A stretch of DNA of 64,000 bases, taken from positions 62,001 through 126,000 of the forward strand of contig CANLWB010000013.1 of NCBI GenBank assembly GCA_947494695.1, written 5' to 3'. A program made the position numbers and the translations under genes. The notes beneath the pieces are model-generated. The model searched no databases and was not told the origin of the DNA. It saw only the letters and a program-made list of their open reading frames with translations. This document shows positions 1 to 9,580 of this stretch, piece by piece (positions within the stretch are counted from its first letter, which is position 1; each line of letters starts with the position of its first letter). This DNA is from an uncultured Flavobacteriaceae bacterium (GTDB lineage: Bacteria > Bacteroidota > Bacteroidia > Flavobacteriales > Flavobacteriaceae).

Positions 1-2
1 CG

Positions 3-1778
3 CCTTTCAATTTTCCACATACTAGTATTGGTAATGTTTGGTGGAATATAGAGTCAACTGACATAAACGGAACGAAGGAACTTTTTAAACACTGGCCCTG
101 GAACAAAACAAATAGAATTGACCATCATACCGCATACCCATCAAGTATCATAGCTGGTGTTAGAGCGAACGATGGCAAATTTGTCGTTAATGGTTCGGAA
201 AGCAATCGTTCGGAAGCCTTAATAACTGTAGAGTCGTTAAATGGAGAGGTATTTCCTAAGTCACTTTACGACGCACAGAAAAAAGCCAATTCAGGATTTA
301 AAAACCCCATAATTCCCGGGTTCTATCCAGACCCAAGTGTTTGTAGAGTAGGAGAGAATTACTATTTAGCCACGAGTACTTTTGAGTACTTTCCAGGTGT
401 CCCCATTTTCCATAGTAACGATTTAATCAACTGGAAAAAAATAGGACATGCCTTAACCCGTAAGTCGCAGGTGGATTTAGAAGGTTGTAAAGCTTCTGGC
501 GGCATCTATGCACCTACATTACGTTATTATGACGGCTTATTTTATATGGTAACCACCAACGTTACAGGAGAAGGCAATTTTTTCGTGTATACAGATAATC
601 CAGAAGGTGAATGGTCGGAGCCTGTATGGTTAGAAATAAAAGGCTATGACCCGTCATTATTTTGGGAAGATGGAAAGTGCCATGTATCAACCACAAACGG
701 AAGCACCATAATTATGGCCGAGGTAGACCTTAAAACGGGTAAAAACCTTTCGGAAGTTAGGCCTGTTTGGGAAGGTACTGGCGGACGTTTTCCGGAAGCA
801 CCTCATATCTATAAAAAAGATGGATTCTATTATATGGTGGCAGCCGAGGGTGGTACACAATATGGACATAAAGTAACTATTTCGAGAAGTAGAAATCTCT
901 ATGGGCCTTACATTTCAAACCCTGCAAACCCTATTTTAACCCATGCCGATGAACCTACCAAAAGAAACCCCATACAAGGCACGGGACATGCCGATTTTGT
1001 TCAGGCACACAACGGTTCTTGGTGGGCCGTAATTCTTGGTTTTAGACCTGTAGTATACCGTCATCATGTAACAGGGCGCGAAACTTACTTAACACCTGTA
1101 AGTTGGGATAAAAATACATGGCCTGTAATTAATGGTACTGGTAGTATCGCTATAGACATGAAAATGCCTACGTTGCCTTTAAAACCATTTCCAAAAGAAT
1201 CCACCAAAGATGATTTAGATGGGCCGTTGGATTTAGACTGGAATTTTATAAGAAATCCAGAAGAAGCTAATTACTCACTTTCGGCAAGACAAGGGTATTT
1301 AAGACTAAAAGGAACCAACGTAAAATTAGACGATATTGGTTCGCCTACATTTATTGGTCAGCGACAGACCCGTTCAGAATCGTCGTTTACCACATTGTTA
1401 GAGCTTGACAATTCTAAAAAAGACATCAAGACAGGATTGAGTGTTTTTATGAATAATCTACATCATTATGATGTTATGATAAAACGCTCAAAAGGACAAC
1501 AAAAATTGGTACTTCGTTCCAAATTAGGGAATTTGGATTTCAACGTGTCAGAAATAAATTTTGCTCAAAATAATGTGTATTTAAAAGTTGAAACCACGGC
1601 TAGGTACTACATATTCTCATATTCTACAGATGGTAATAACTACAAGCCCCTTGGAGAATTAGATACCAGATATTTAAGTTCGGAAACTGCGGGAGGATTT
1701 ACAGGAGTGTATATAGGGCTGTTTGCAGAATCTAATACAGGGGCGCATGCCGATTTTGATTGGATAGAAAAGAAATAG
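3..1778 (+). CDS. GH43 glycoside hydrolase module fused to an upstream domain (5' truncated)
   Basis: The frame is open from the window edge to the stop, so the true start lies upstream and the internal GTG at 471 is not a start. From about base 300 it is a GH43 five-bladed propeller typical of beta-xylosidases and alpha-L-arabinofuranosidases. The candidate catalytic base is the Asp of YPDPSV (codon 330-332), the pKa-setting Asp is in DPSLFWEDG (648-650), and the acid Glu is in PEAPHIY (795-797). A C-terminal beta-sandwich of the GH43_C2 kind follows from about base 1200. The first 100 residues (WPWNKTNRIDHHTAYPSS, then SLYDAQKKA) are not GH43; they resemble the C-terminal end of right-handed beta-helix lyase-like proteins (DUF4955 type), which is a tentative reading. 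The stop lies 12 bases before the GH95-type gene, consistent with a PUL operon. Substrate specificity cannot be read. Confidence 0.85.
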   Translation, partial: PFNFPHTSIGNVWWNIESTDINGTKELFKHWPWNKTNRIDHHTAYPSSIIAGVRANDGKFVVNGSESNRSEALITVESLNGEVFPKSLYDAQKKANSGFKNPIIPGFYPDPSVCRVGENYYLATSTFEYFPGVPIFHSNDLINWKKIGHALTRKSQVDLEGCKASGGIYAPTLRYYDGLFYMVTTNVTGEGNFFVYTDNPEGEWSEPVWLEIKGYDPSLFWEDGKCHVSTTNGSTIIMAEVDLKTGKNLSEVRPVWEGTGGRFPEAPHIYKKDGFYYMVAAEGGTQYGHKVTISRSRNLYGPYISNPANPILTHADEPTKRNPIQGTGHADFVQAHNGSWWAVILGFRPVVYRHHVTGRETYLTPVSWDKNTWPVINGTGSIAIDMKMPTLPLKPFPKESTKDDLDGPLDLDWNFIRNPEEANYSLSARQGYLRLKGTNVKLDDIGSPTFIGQRQTRSESSFTTLLELDNSKKDIKTGLSVFMNNLHHYDVMIKRSKGQQKLVLRSKLGNLDFNVSEINFAQNNVYLKVETTARYYIFSYSTDGNNYKPLGELDTRYLSSETAGGFTGVYIGLFAESNTGAHADFDWIEKK

Positions 1779-1790
1779 AAATATAAAAAT

Positions 1791-4268
1791 ATGAAAATCA
1801 GATTTGTGAACGTTGCTTTTGCTGTATTTACAGTTCAACTATTAGTATCTTGTAACCACGCTGAAAAAGAAACCAAGGCGCATCAGAAAACCAATGTAAG
1901 TGAAGCACCAGCCAAACGTTGGCAAGATGCTTTGGTAAGTGGTAATGGTGAAATGGGCATCATGGTTTTTGGAAATCCAAAGGAAGAAAAAATCATTTTC
2001 AATCATGAATTTCTCTATGAATATATAGGGACAGAACACGTAAAACCACCAGACGTTGGAGACATTATTCCAAAGGCAAAACAATTAATTAAAGCGGAAA
2101 AATACAAAGAAGCCAAAGAAGAAATACTCAGACATGCTAAAACAAAAGGCTATCAAGATATTTTATGGACAGACCCTTATCATCCTGCCTGTGTATTAAA
2201 TTTAAACCAGGATTTTGATGGAGAAATTTCAAATTATGAAAGACGTTTAAATTATGAACGTGGAGAAATTGTGGTACAATGGCATGCGGGAAGTACGCAA
2301 TACACAAGAAGCGCTTTTGTATCACGCCCAGATAAGGTGATTGTTACTAAAATTACAAGTAGCAAAGAAAAAAACATAAATATATCCTTTACATTACAAC
2401 ATCAATTTGATGAAAATCAGTCTGAAGAAAATAAAGAATCGGGCATTGAGCAAAACGTAAAAATGCTATTTCCAGATACAAGGGAACAACTTAATACGCC
2501 ATTGGTTGAAGACCCGGAACGTAAAGTAACGATGAACTGGCTGTCTTTCCGAGTTAAATATCAGCTAGTAGATAGAGGGTACGAAGTTCTTGTCCATATT
2601 AAAAACAAAGGAGGTGTACTCACTACCAAAAGAGATAAAATAAGTATTAATGATGCGGATGAGGTTGAGGTTTATGCGCAGGTCATCCCTATAGAGCCCT
2701 ATTCAAAATCGGCCATTTCAAAAGCAAAAGCACGTATTGAAAACATGGCTTCTTATGAAGCGCTTTTAGAAAAGCATGAGAAAGTACACGGCGACATGTT
2801 TAACCGTGTTACACTTAACCTGGATAAAACAGGTTTTGAGGATGGTACTAATGAACAATTAAAAGAAAATCAAAGACAAGATGATGTTATTAACCCTTAC
2901 CTCTTGGAAAAGGTATTCCATATGGGCATTTATGGATTGATTTCCAGTAGTGGAAAAAATCCGCCAAATCTAATGGGAATTTGGAACGGTAGCTGGAGGC
3001 CAAGGTGGTCTGGAGATTTTACCTTAGATGCTAATGTGAATTTACAAGTGTCTGCAGCAAATTTGGCCAATCAAAAAGAAGCTATAAATAGCTATATGCT
3101 TCTATTAGAACGTATCGCTCCAGATTGGGAAGTTAATGCTAAAAACCTATTTGGATGTAGAGGCTATGTGTCTGGAACCCGAACATCGGGGAGACGCAAT
3201 TTTCATACACATTTTGGGAAATGGCCAGGGAATTACTGGACGGCAGGTGTTGAATGGTTGTTATTACCATGTTATGAATATTATCAATGTACCGGAGACA
3301 AAGATTTTCTCTTGAATCGACTTTATCCTATGATGAAGAAAACCGCCTTGTTCTATGAAGATTTTCTGGACATGTATGATGGTAATGGAAAGTACTTAAT
3401 AGGACCTTCCTATTCTCCTGAAAATAAAGCCATACTGCCAAATGGCGAACGTATGGGGGCTGTAGCCAATGCCACCATGGATATCGCCGTTATTCGGGAA
3501 TTACTTACCAATTTAATAGCTGTAAATAACGAATTGGACTTAAAAGAAAAAAAGGTAGCACTTTGGCAAGATATGTTAGAAAAACTGCCACCTTATTTAA
3601 TTAATGACGATGGGGCTTTAAAGGAATGGGCGCATCCAAACCTGGGCGAATATTATAACCACAGGCATATATCGCATTTGTACCCTGTATGGCCTGGGTT
3701 GGAAATTTCACCAGAAAAAGATACGCTTTTTAAGGCGGCACATGTTGCTATTGAAAAGCGTGGTAGAGGAAATGGTAGTGCCCACGGGTTAGCTCATACG
3801 GCCCTTATAGCAACGCGTTTAAAAAAGGCCGATTTGGTATATAGCAATTTGCTATTTCTAATGAAAAATGATTACCTGTACAACAGTTTGGTAACCTCAC
3901 ATAACCCGGGAGTAATTTATAATACCGATGCATTACACTCGATTCCAGCTGTGATTTTAGAAATGTTAGTGTTTTCAAAACCAGGTATTATTGAGTTTTT
4001 GCCAGCCTTATCTGAGAAGTTTTCAAAAGGCAGTGTTTCTGGTGTTTTGTGCAGAACACAAGCAAAAGTAGAACATTTGGAGTGGGATATGGCAAATAAA
4101 ACCATGACAGCCAATGTATCAAGTGGAAAGAAACAAAATATTAGACTTCAATTAAGAAAAACAATAACATCTGCTAAGGTGAACGGAGTGGCTGTTCGTT
4201 TAGATGGAGATACATTTTCGACAAGTTTTGATGCGGGGGAAACAAAAACAATCGTGTTAAGGTGGTAA
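1791..4268 (+). CDS. GH95-family glycoside hydrolase, predicted lipoprotein
   Basis: The product has 825 residues. The N-terminus (FTVQLLVSC) is a lipoprotein signal with Cys21, so the enzyme is probably anchored at the outer membrane or periplasm. The body has the GH95 architecture: an N-terminal beta-sandwich (RWQDALVSGNGEMGIMVFG) and an alpha/alpha barrel with NLMGIWNGSW near residue 393, GPSYSPEN with candidate acid Glu544, HRHISHLYPVWPG near 624 and Asp713 in NTDALHS, followed by a small C-terminal beta domain. GH95 enzymes are alpha-L-fucosidases or alpha-L-galactosidases. The motif wording departs from canonical fucosidases (for example the segment after NLMGIWNGSW), so alpha-L-galactose or another sugar is possible. 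It lies 12 bases after the GH43 gene and is probably co-transcribed. Confidence 0.8.
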   Translation: MKIRFVNVAFAVFTVQLLVSCNHAEKETKAHQKTNVSEAPAKRWQDALVSGNGEMGIMVFGNPKEEKIIFNHEFLYEYIGTEHVKPPDVGDIIPKAKQLIKAEKYKEAKEEILRHAKTKGYQDILWTDPYHPACVLNLNQDFDGEISNYERRLNYERGEIVVQWHAGSTQYTRSAFVSRPDKVIVTKITSSKEKNINISFTLQHQFDENQSEENKESGIEQNVKMLFPDTREQLNTPLVEDPERKVTMNWLSFRVKYQLVDRGYEVLVHIKNKGGVLTTKRDKISINDADEVEVYAQVIPIEPYSKSAISKAKARIENMASYEALLEKHEKVHGDMFNRVTLNLDKTGFEDGTNEQLKENQRQDDVINPYLLEKVFHMGIYGLISSSGKNPPNLMGIWNGSWRPRWSGDFTLDANVNLQVSAANLANQKEAINSYMLLLERIAPDWEVNAKNLFGCRGYVSGTRTSGRRNFHTHFGKWPGNYWTAGVEWLLLPCYEYYQCTGDKDFLLNRLYPMMKKTALFYEDFLDMYDGNGKYLIGPSYSPENKAILPNGERMGAVANATMDIAVIRELLTNLIAVNNELDLKEKKVALWQDMLEKLPPYLINDDGALKEWAHPNLGEYYNHRHISHLYPVWPGLEISPEKDTLFKAAHVAIEKRGRGNGSAHGLAHTALIATRLKKADLVYSNLLFLMKNDYLYNSLVTSHNPGVIYNTDALHSIPAVILEMLVFSKPGIIEFLPALSEKFSKGSVSGVLCRTQAKVEHLEWDMANKTMTANVSSGKKQNIRLQLRKTITSAKVNGVAVRLDGDTFSTSFDAGETKTIVLRW

Positions 4269-5117
4269 AAATCTAGAAAAGGAGAAATTAATTTATCTAA
4301 TCTACATAGAGTTTCAGGTAGGTGAGGTTTAGATTGGAAACTTACGGAAAATGATGAATTGCGTATAAGTACTAAAATTGGTTAGATGCCATAACGTGTG
4401 GATACCATAATTGCAGTTAACCATGTAGATTGCCTATAACAAATGAACCAGCTGTTTTTACGCGGCCTATATATTCACAAAAAAAAAGAGGCTACGGTTC
4501 GAGTAAGCTTTGGTAGAGGTGAAAAGGTAGATTGTTTTATTGCTATTCGTTTAGCATACAAAGCTTGGTGAAAATTTACTATTCCATTTAATAGAGGTTT
4601 TTTAAGAGGAAAACCACATGGGAATATGGGCCTTATGAAACTCATATCGTTTTAAGTCATCATAATAACTTCTCAAGTTGACCTCGTTGGTATAAATGTT
4701 TAACAAAATTCCTGTTTCCTTTCCTTAGATAAAAAAAAATCAAAATGCATAGCAGGTTAACGTTGGGGAAATATTAGTCAACATTAGAATTTTGGGGAAT
4801 TATAATCAAATAAGTTATTAAGGTGTTGTCTTTAAATAAAGTATATCAATCATGAATAAAATGAAGGTTCAGGTATGTCTATAATTTACTAAAAGTTTTT
4901 GATTTTATAGGAAAATAAACGTTAAAAAAATATGAATTAGTGGTATTAATTTAACCATATGTTTTCATTATTGTCCACTGCATATGCTTTTTTTGTAGGT
5001 ATTAGATTATGTTATTTGAGAGTAATATAATGTGTTTTTTATAACCAAAAACTCACAAAGGAAAACCTTGGTTGAGAGACAACTAAGGTGTTTTATTAAC
5101 CATTAATATTTATTTTT
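4269..5117. other. 849-bp intergenic region, no gene recognised
   Basis: No open frame of useful length is seen on either strand. Between about 4490 and 4690 short coding-looking stretches are broken by stops and may be a decayed gene, but I could not match them to a family. The last 150 bases are very AT-rich and probably hold the promoter of the 5118 gene. Confidence 0.4.
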
Positions 5118-8100
5118 ATGATTAAATTTGCCCCAATAGCACGTTTAATGCTATTTCTACTCTTAATGACTACGATGTCCTTTACATCATATGGTCAAAC
5201 TGTCGACGTTAGCGGCACAACACCATATCGGAAATGGGATAAAATAACTGTTTCACTAACATTACCCGCAAACATAAGTGAATCCAATACAAGTTTTAAA
5301 AACAATCGAATGGACGTTATTTTCACCGATCCAAATGGTGAAAAAATAAGAGTTCCTGGTTTTTTTGCAGCAGATGGAAATGCCGCAAATACCAATGCTG
5401 TATCCGGTAAGATTTTTAAAGCATATCTAAGACCTTATGAAACGGGAGACTGGACGTATCAAGTACTTTATTATACTGGTGTCGACGTTGCTTTAAAAAA
5501 TGTAAACCAGTTACCCAGTCCAATACATAACTTAACGGGTTCTATAGGGAGCGTTTCTGGAACAAACGCTGTACTCCCAGATTTTAGAGCAAAAGGGCGT
5601 TTGCAATATCAGACAACTGGAACCAACAATCAGCGTCGATACCTAAGATGGGCTGAAACAGGTGAGTATTTCTTGAAGTTTGGTCCAGATTCGCCCGAAA
5701 ATTTACTTAATTATAATGATTTCGATCATGATGTTAATAAAGACGGCTGTGGACAGTGCACCGAGCATTTTTTTAGACCACATGCTAGTGACTGGGAACC
5801 TGGTGATCCGACCTGGGATGGTCAAAAAGGTAAGAATCTGATTGGTGCGGTAAATTATTTGAGAAACCAGCAAATGAATTCCATGTCCATGTCATTGTAT
5901 GGAGGAGATGATAAAAATGTATTTCCCTGGACAGCACCCAATAATAAGTTCAAGTATGATGTTTCGAAACTTGAGCAATGGGAAATCGTTTTCGATCATG
6001 CCGAGAAAAATGGACTCATGCTCCATTTTAAATTAGCCGAAAATGAAAATTGGGACAAGTTAGAGCTTGATCAAATTAAGGTGTATTATAGAGAAATGGT
6101 AGCTCGATTTGGGCATCACCTAGCTATCGAATGGAATATCTCGGAAGAGTACGGCGGAAAAGATGATGAGGAGGACTCTAAACCAGAGAGGGTCATGCCT
6201 CGAATAGATTGGTTGGCGAGCATGGATCCTTGGCAAAACCACCGTGTTCTGCATACGTATCCAGGTAAACATGAAAAATTTTACAACTATTTAATTAATA
6301 ATAATGCAAAATTAACAGGGGCATCTGTTCAAAGTTCAAGAAATGGAGAATACGACGATGCTTACAATGGGAAATCGGGAATTAAAACCTGGATTGATAA
6401 GTCTAGAATTAATGGAACACCATGGGTGGTTGCCAGTGATGAACAAAACCCAGGGAATACAGGTATATTTACCTCTGAAGCTATTAGCGATAGCAGTGTA
6501 AAGACCGCAGCAAGAACAAAAATTCTTTGGAAAAGTCTTATGGCTGGTGGAGCCGGAGTGATGTGGTATGGAGGAAAGAATGGTGATTTTAGAACAGAAA
6601 ATTTTGATAGGTTTACAATCTTATTCGATTGGTCGAAAATTGCCATACTACAGTTTTTCGAAGGTAACAATCTTGAATACTGGAACATGCAAAATAATGA
6701 TGCATTAGCCAGTGGTAATAAAAATAGATGTTTAGCCGAAGCAGGAAAAGCTTATGTGATCTACCTTGAAAATGGGGGGGCTTCAAATATCAACCTCAAT
6801 GGGGAGTCAGGAAACTTTAATGTGAAGTGGTTCGACCCTCGAAATGGTGGGAATTTACAAGATGGTGCCGTAACCTCGGTAACCGGTGGAGGAAACAGAA
6901 GTATTGGAAATCCTCCGAGTAATGTGAATTCAGATTGGGTTGTATTAGTTACCGAAGTTAGCGGGCCTAATGTTCCTGTAACAGGAATTGATGTGACACC
7001 AGCTACCGCATCTGTTGAAGAAAATAAGACAGTTTCTTTAATTAAAACTATTTCTCCGGCGAATGCAACGAACAAAGCAGTAACATGGAGCACGAGTGAC
7101 CCAACTATCGCTACTGTTGACATTAATGGTGTTGTTACTGCCATAGCAGAAGGAGAGGTCACAATTACGGCTACTACAGAGGATGGTGATTTTACCGATA
7201 GTGCTGTTATTACAGTTACCCCTGCTCCCATAGTTGACCCAGGGTGTCCTTTTGTAGAAGAAGATGGTTTGTTGATTATTGAAGCTGAAAGTGCAGAAAA
7301 TTATGATGAGGCGCTGTTTACACTTGGGACAGGAGATGTAGGAACAACGAGCCCAACAGGTGCAGGATACCTTAGGTATAATGGTCCCGATCATTTTGGA
7401 GCCCAGGTACCAGAACATACGATTGCGTATAAAATAAAAATAAATAACCCAGGAGTATATCAATTTGTATGGAGGAATGTAAGAGACCCCCAGGCAACTA
7501 CTGGAGACGCTGCCAATGATGGCTGGTTGTATATAAAAGACAATGGTGTTAGATTTTACGGTATGAAAAACGGTAATGAGTATACATTAACAAAACACAC
7601 AAAGTTATGGGTGCAAAAATCTAATTTTGTATACGAATGTTATGGGGAAACTCATGCAGGTGGATCTAAAATTAATGGAATGAGTATCTGGGCAGACTTT
7701 CCTGTGGCCGGAGAATATACCATTGAATATGGAGGTAGATCAAAAGGACATAGTGTAGATAGATTGGTGCTTTACAAGGCAAATCAATCTAACGCTGCTA
7801 AAAATGTTAGTACACTCGAGTCTGCACAAGAAACAGATTGTGAACCTGGAGGGGAAGAGCCTGTTTGTTCAGATCTAACCTTAAATGCAGTAGATTTTCC
7901 AACTACCCAAATTACTGGGTTTTCTCCGGCATATATAGATATTCCTAGAAGTGCCATGGCTATTAATGCCGCGCAGCACAAAGATAAGTTTGCTGCTGTG
8001 GCTCAGGCTTTTTCTGGCGAGGATGGTGTATACGATATTACAATTACGACGCTAACAGAAATTGATGGAGAATCTACCTATAACGTTAAAGTTGGAGGCG

Positions 8101-8927
8101 TTTTAGTAGGAACTTATGAAAACCCGAGTACTACAGTAGATTATGCGCCAAGCACTAAAACCTGGACAGGTGTTTCTGTTCAAAATGGAGATCTTATTCA
8201 GGTTGAGTTTAGTTCCCATACCAATGGGCAAATCCCTGAAGAAGGTGGTACAGCATACTCAAGAGGTCGATGGACACAGTTGGAATTTGTTTGTAATGGA
8301 GAGCCAGATCCAACGCCTGAACCGGAGATGGTAGCATTTGCCAATTTACCAGCTTCATTTGATGACGAAACGACTACATTTCCAATTGAGATAAGCTATA
8401 CAGCTAATGAGCAAAGAGATATTAATGTAGCCGTAAAAACACCGGCAGACATTCATATTAATGATAAAACAATTACTGTAGAGGCTAGTTCTAACCAGAC
8501 GGTAACCGTAAATGTAACGGTGCCTAATACATTGGCTATTGATTCTGATTACAAGTTTGTTGTCGCTTTACGAACAGTGGGAGGTAACTACGCTACCAAT
8601 ATTGATAAAAAGATTGCTTTTGCTGATATTGTGGATGCTCGATTGTTAAGTCTGGAAAAGGAAAGATTACAGGCCTCCAATACAGATGGAGCCTATTTAA
8701 AAGTTTATCCAATCCCGGTTGAAGGTTCGAACCTAACGGTTAGACTAACGGGAACCAAAGGGATGAGTTCTTATCGGATTACAGATATCAATGGTAGAGT
8801 CATTACTTCAGGAACAGCAGATAGCGATACTTTTGAGATTCCTTCAACTGTGTTAAAAGCTAAAGGAATCTATATATTAAAAGTTACTAGTAATGGACAG
8901 CAATTTATAAAGAAAATTGTGAAGTAA
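5118..8927 (+). CDS. Secreted multidomain glycosidase (DUF5060-type) with Big_2, CBM-like domains and a T9SS sorting tail
   Basis: This 1269-residue protein has a Sec signal ending in SYGQ. The domains in order are a DUF5060-like beta domain (about 28-115), a TIM-barrel-like catalytic region (about 170-480) with an acidic pair Glu343-Glu344 in EWNISEEYG, a putative collagen-binding-type C-cap (about 530-630), a bacterial Ig-like Big_2 domain (about 618-705), a CBM-like sandwich (about 718-875, IIEAESAENYDEA), a second CBM-like sandwich (about 917-1062), a further beta domain, and a type A T9SS C-terminal domain (about 1195-1269, LKVYPIPV then GIYILKV near the end). It should therefore be exported through the type IX system to the surface or medium. 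DUF5060/DUF4038-like proteins act on plant and algal polysaccharides. The substrate is unknown; the neighbouring GH86 remnant makes a red-algal galactan an attractive guess. Confidence 0.75.
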   Translation: MIKFAPIARLMLFLLLMTTMSFTSYGQTVDVSGTTPYRKWDKITVSLTLPANISESNTSFKNNRMDVIFTDPNGEKIRVPGFFAADGNAANTNAVSGKIFKAYLRPYETGDWTYQVLYYTGVDVALKNVNQLPSPIHNLTGSIGSVSGTNAVLPDFRAKGRLQYQTTGTNNQRRYLRWAETGEYFLKFGPDSPENLLNYNDFDHDVNKDGCGQCTEHFFRPHASDWEPGDPTWDGQKGKNLIGAVNYLRNQQMNSMSMSLYGGDDKNVFPWTAPNNKFKYDVSKLEQWEIVFDHAEKNGLMLHFKLAENENWDKLELDQIKVYYREMVARFGHHLAIEWNISEEYGGKDDEEDSKPERVMPRIDWLASMDPWQNHRVLHTYPGKHEKFYNYLINNNAKLTGASVQSSRNGEYDDAYNGKSGIKTWIDKSRINGTPWVVASDEQNPGNTGIFTSEAISDSSVKTAARTKILWKSLMAGGAGVMWYGGKNGDFRTENFDRFTILFDWSKIAILQFFEGNNLEYWNMQNNDALASGNKNRCLAEAGKAYVIYLENGGASNINLNGESGNFNVKWFDPRNGGNLQDGAVTSVTGGGNRSIGNPPSNVNSDWVVLVTEVSGPNVPVTGIDVTPATASVEENKTVSLIKTISPANATNKAVTWSTSDPTIATVDINGVVTAIAEGEVTITATTEDGDFTDSAVITVTPAPIVDPGCPFVEEDGLLIIEAESAENYDEALFTLGTGDVGTTSPTGAGYLRYNGPDHFGAQVPEHTIAYKIKINNPGVYQFVWRNVRDPQATTGDAANDGWLYIKDNGVRFYGMKNGNEYTLTKHTKLWVQKSNFVYECYGETHAGGSKINGMSIWADFPVAGEYTIEYGGRSKGHSVDRLVLYKANQSNAAKNVSTLESAQETDCEPGGEEPVCSDLTLNAVDFPTTQITGFSPAYIDIPRSAMAINAAQHKDKFAAVAQAFSGEDGVYDITITTLTEIDGESTYNVKVGGVLVGTYENPSTTVDYAPSTKTWTGVSVQNGDLIQVEFSSHTNGQIPEEGGTAYSRGRWTQLEFVCNGEPDPTPEPEMVAFANLPASFDDETTTFPIEISYTANEQRDINVAVKTPADIHINDKTITVEASSNQTVTVNVTVPNTLAIDSDYKFVVALRTVGGNYATNIDKKIAFADIVDARLLSLEKERLQASNTDGAYLKVYPIPVEGSNLTVRLTGTKGMSSYRITDINGRVITSGTADSDTFEIPSTVLKAKGIYILKVTSNGQQFIKKIVK

Positions 8928-9040
8928 TATGTATAAGAAGCGGTTTGAACGTTTTCGGTTGAGGTAAAAAAGTTTGGATCATTTCGACGTAAAAGAATGT
9001 CGAACAGAGACCGTCTAAAACGTATACATGTTGTTATTTT

Positions 9041-9067
9041 GAGCGCCCGTCTGCAAGACGGGCGCTC
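9041..9067. repeat. REP-like perfect hairpin downstream of the glycosidase gene
   Basis: An 11-bp perfect stem (gagcgcccgtc / gacgggcgctc) surrounds a 5-base loop. It is far more GC-rich than its surroundings and is not followed by a T-run, so it looks more like a dispersed palindromic repeat than an intrinsic terminator. A degenerate GTCATTTCGAC-type REP copy lies just upstream at about 8978-9012. Confidence 0.6.
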
Positions 9068-9197
9068 TCTGTACAAGTGGTTATAAATGGTGCTTTTTAG
9101 TTGTATTTGATACAGGGAGAGGCTGCAATTCTTCCAACAAGCTTTCTTCTGTGATAAAGAACAGGTTTAATGTATATGTTGTGTATAGGTGAAATTA

Positions 9198-9235
9198 AAA
9201 ACTCCCCTGAACATGTCAACATGCAGAGGAGTTTT
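9198..9235 (+). terminator. Probable intrinsic terminator for the 5118-8927 gene
   Basis: An 8-bp perfect stem (aaaactcc / ggagtttt) is extended by three more pairs beyond one mismatch and ends in a T-rich tract. It lies 270 bases after the stop. The rest of 8928-9580 shows no gene. Confidence 0.6.
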
Positions 9236-9580
9236 ATTAAAATAACTAATTTAAATGTTACTGTCGATTACTTATTTATAAAAAGTGAAAGTTTGTGTCT
9301 TTAATAAATAGTTTGCTGAATATCACGTTTTTGTGTTTTTAAACTTAGTGTTCTAAAATTAATTCCAGATGATGCTTTAAGTCATAAATGTACACTCGAT
9401 CAGAACTTGACTGTATGAGTTTTTAGTCTTATGAAAACTTGACTAGAATTAAACTTTATAAAGGTTAATGTGTTGTATTTTAGTTATTTACTATGTTTTA
9501 TTAGTGCATGCAGAACTTAATATGTCTTATCTGTACCTAGATGTTTGAAAACATGTGATTCCAGAAAGATAATCTATTCT

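Noticed and set aside
471-473. Start of the GH43 gene at GTG 471
   Set aside because: The same frame is open to base 3 and already encodes the GH43 start (YPDPSV), so this codon is internal.
4490-4690. Possible decayed gene between the GH95-type and DUF5060 genes
   Set aside because: Only short stop-interrupted stretches are present and none could be matched to a family from memory.
6761-7463. Antisense frames of 156 and 141 codons over the DUF5060-type glycosidase gene
   Set aside because: They lie opposite a well-supported coding frame with recognisable domains and have no features of their own.
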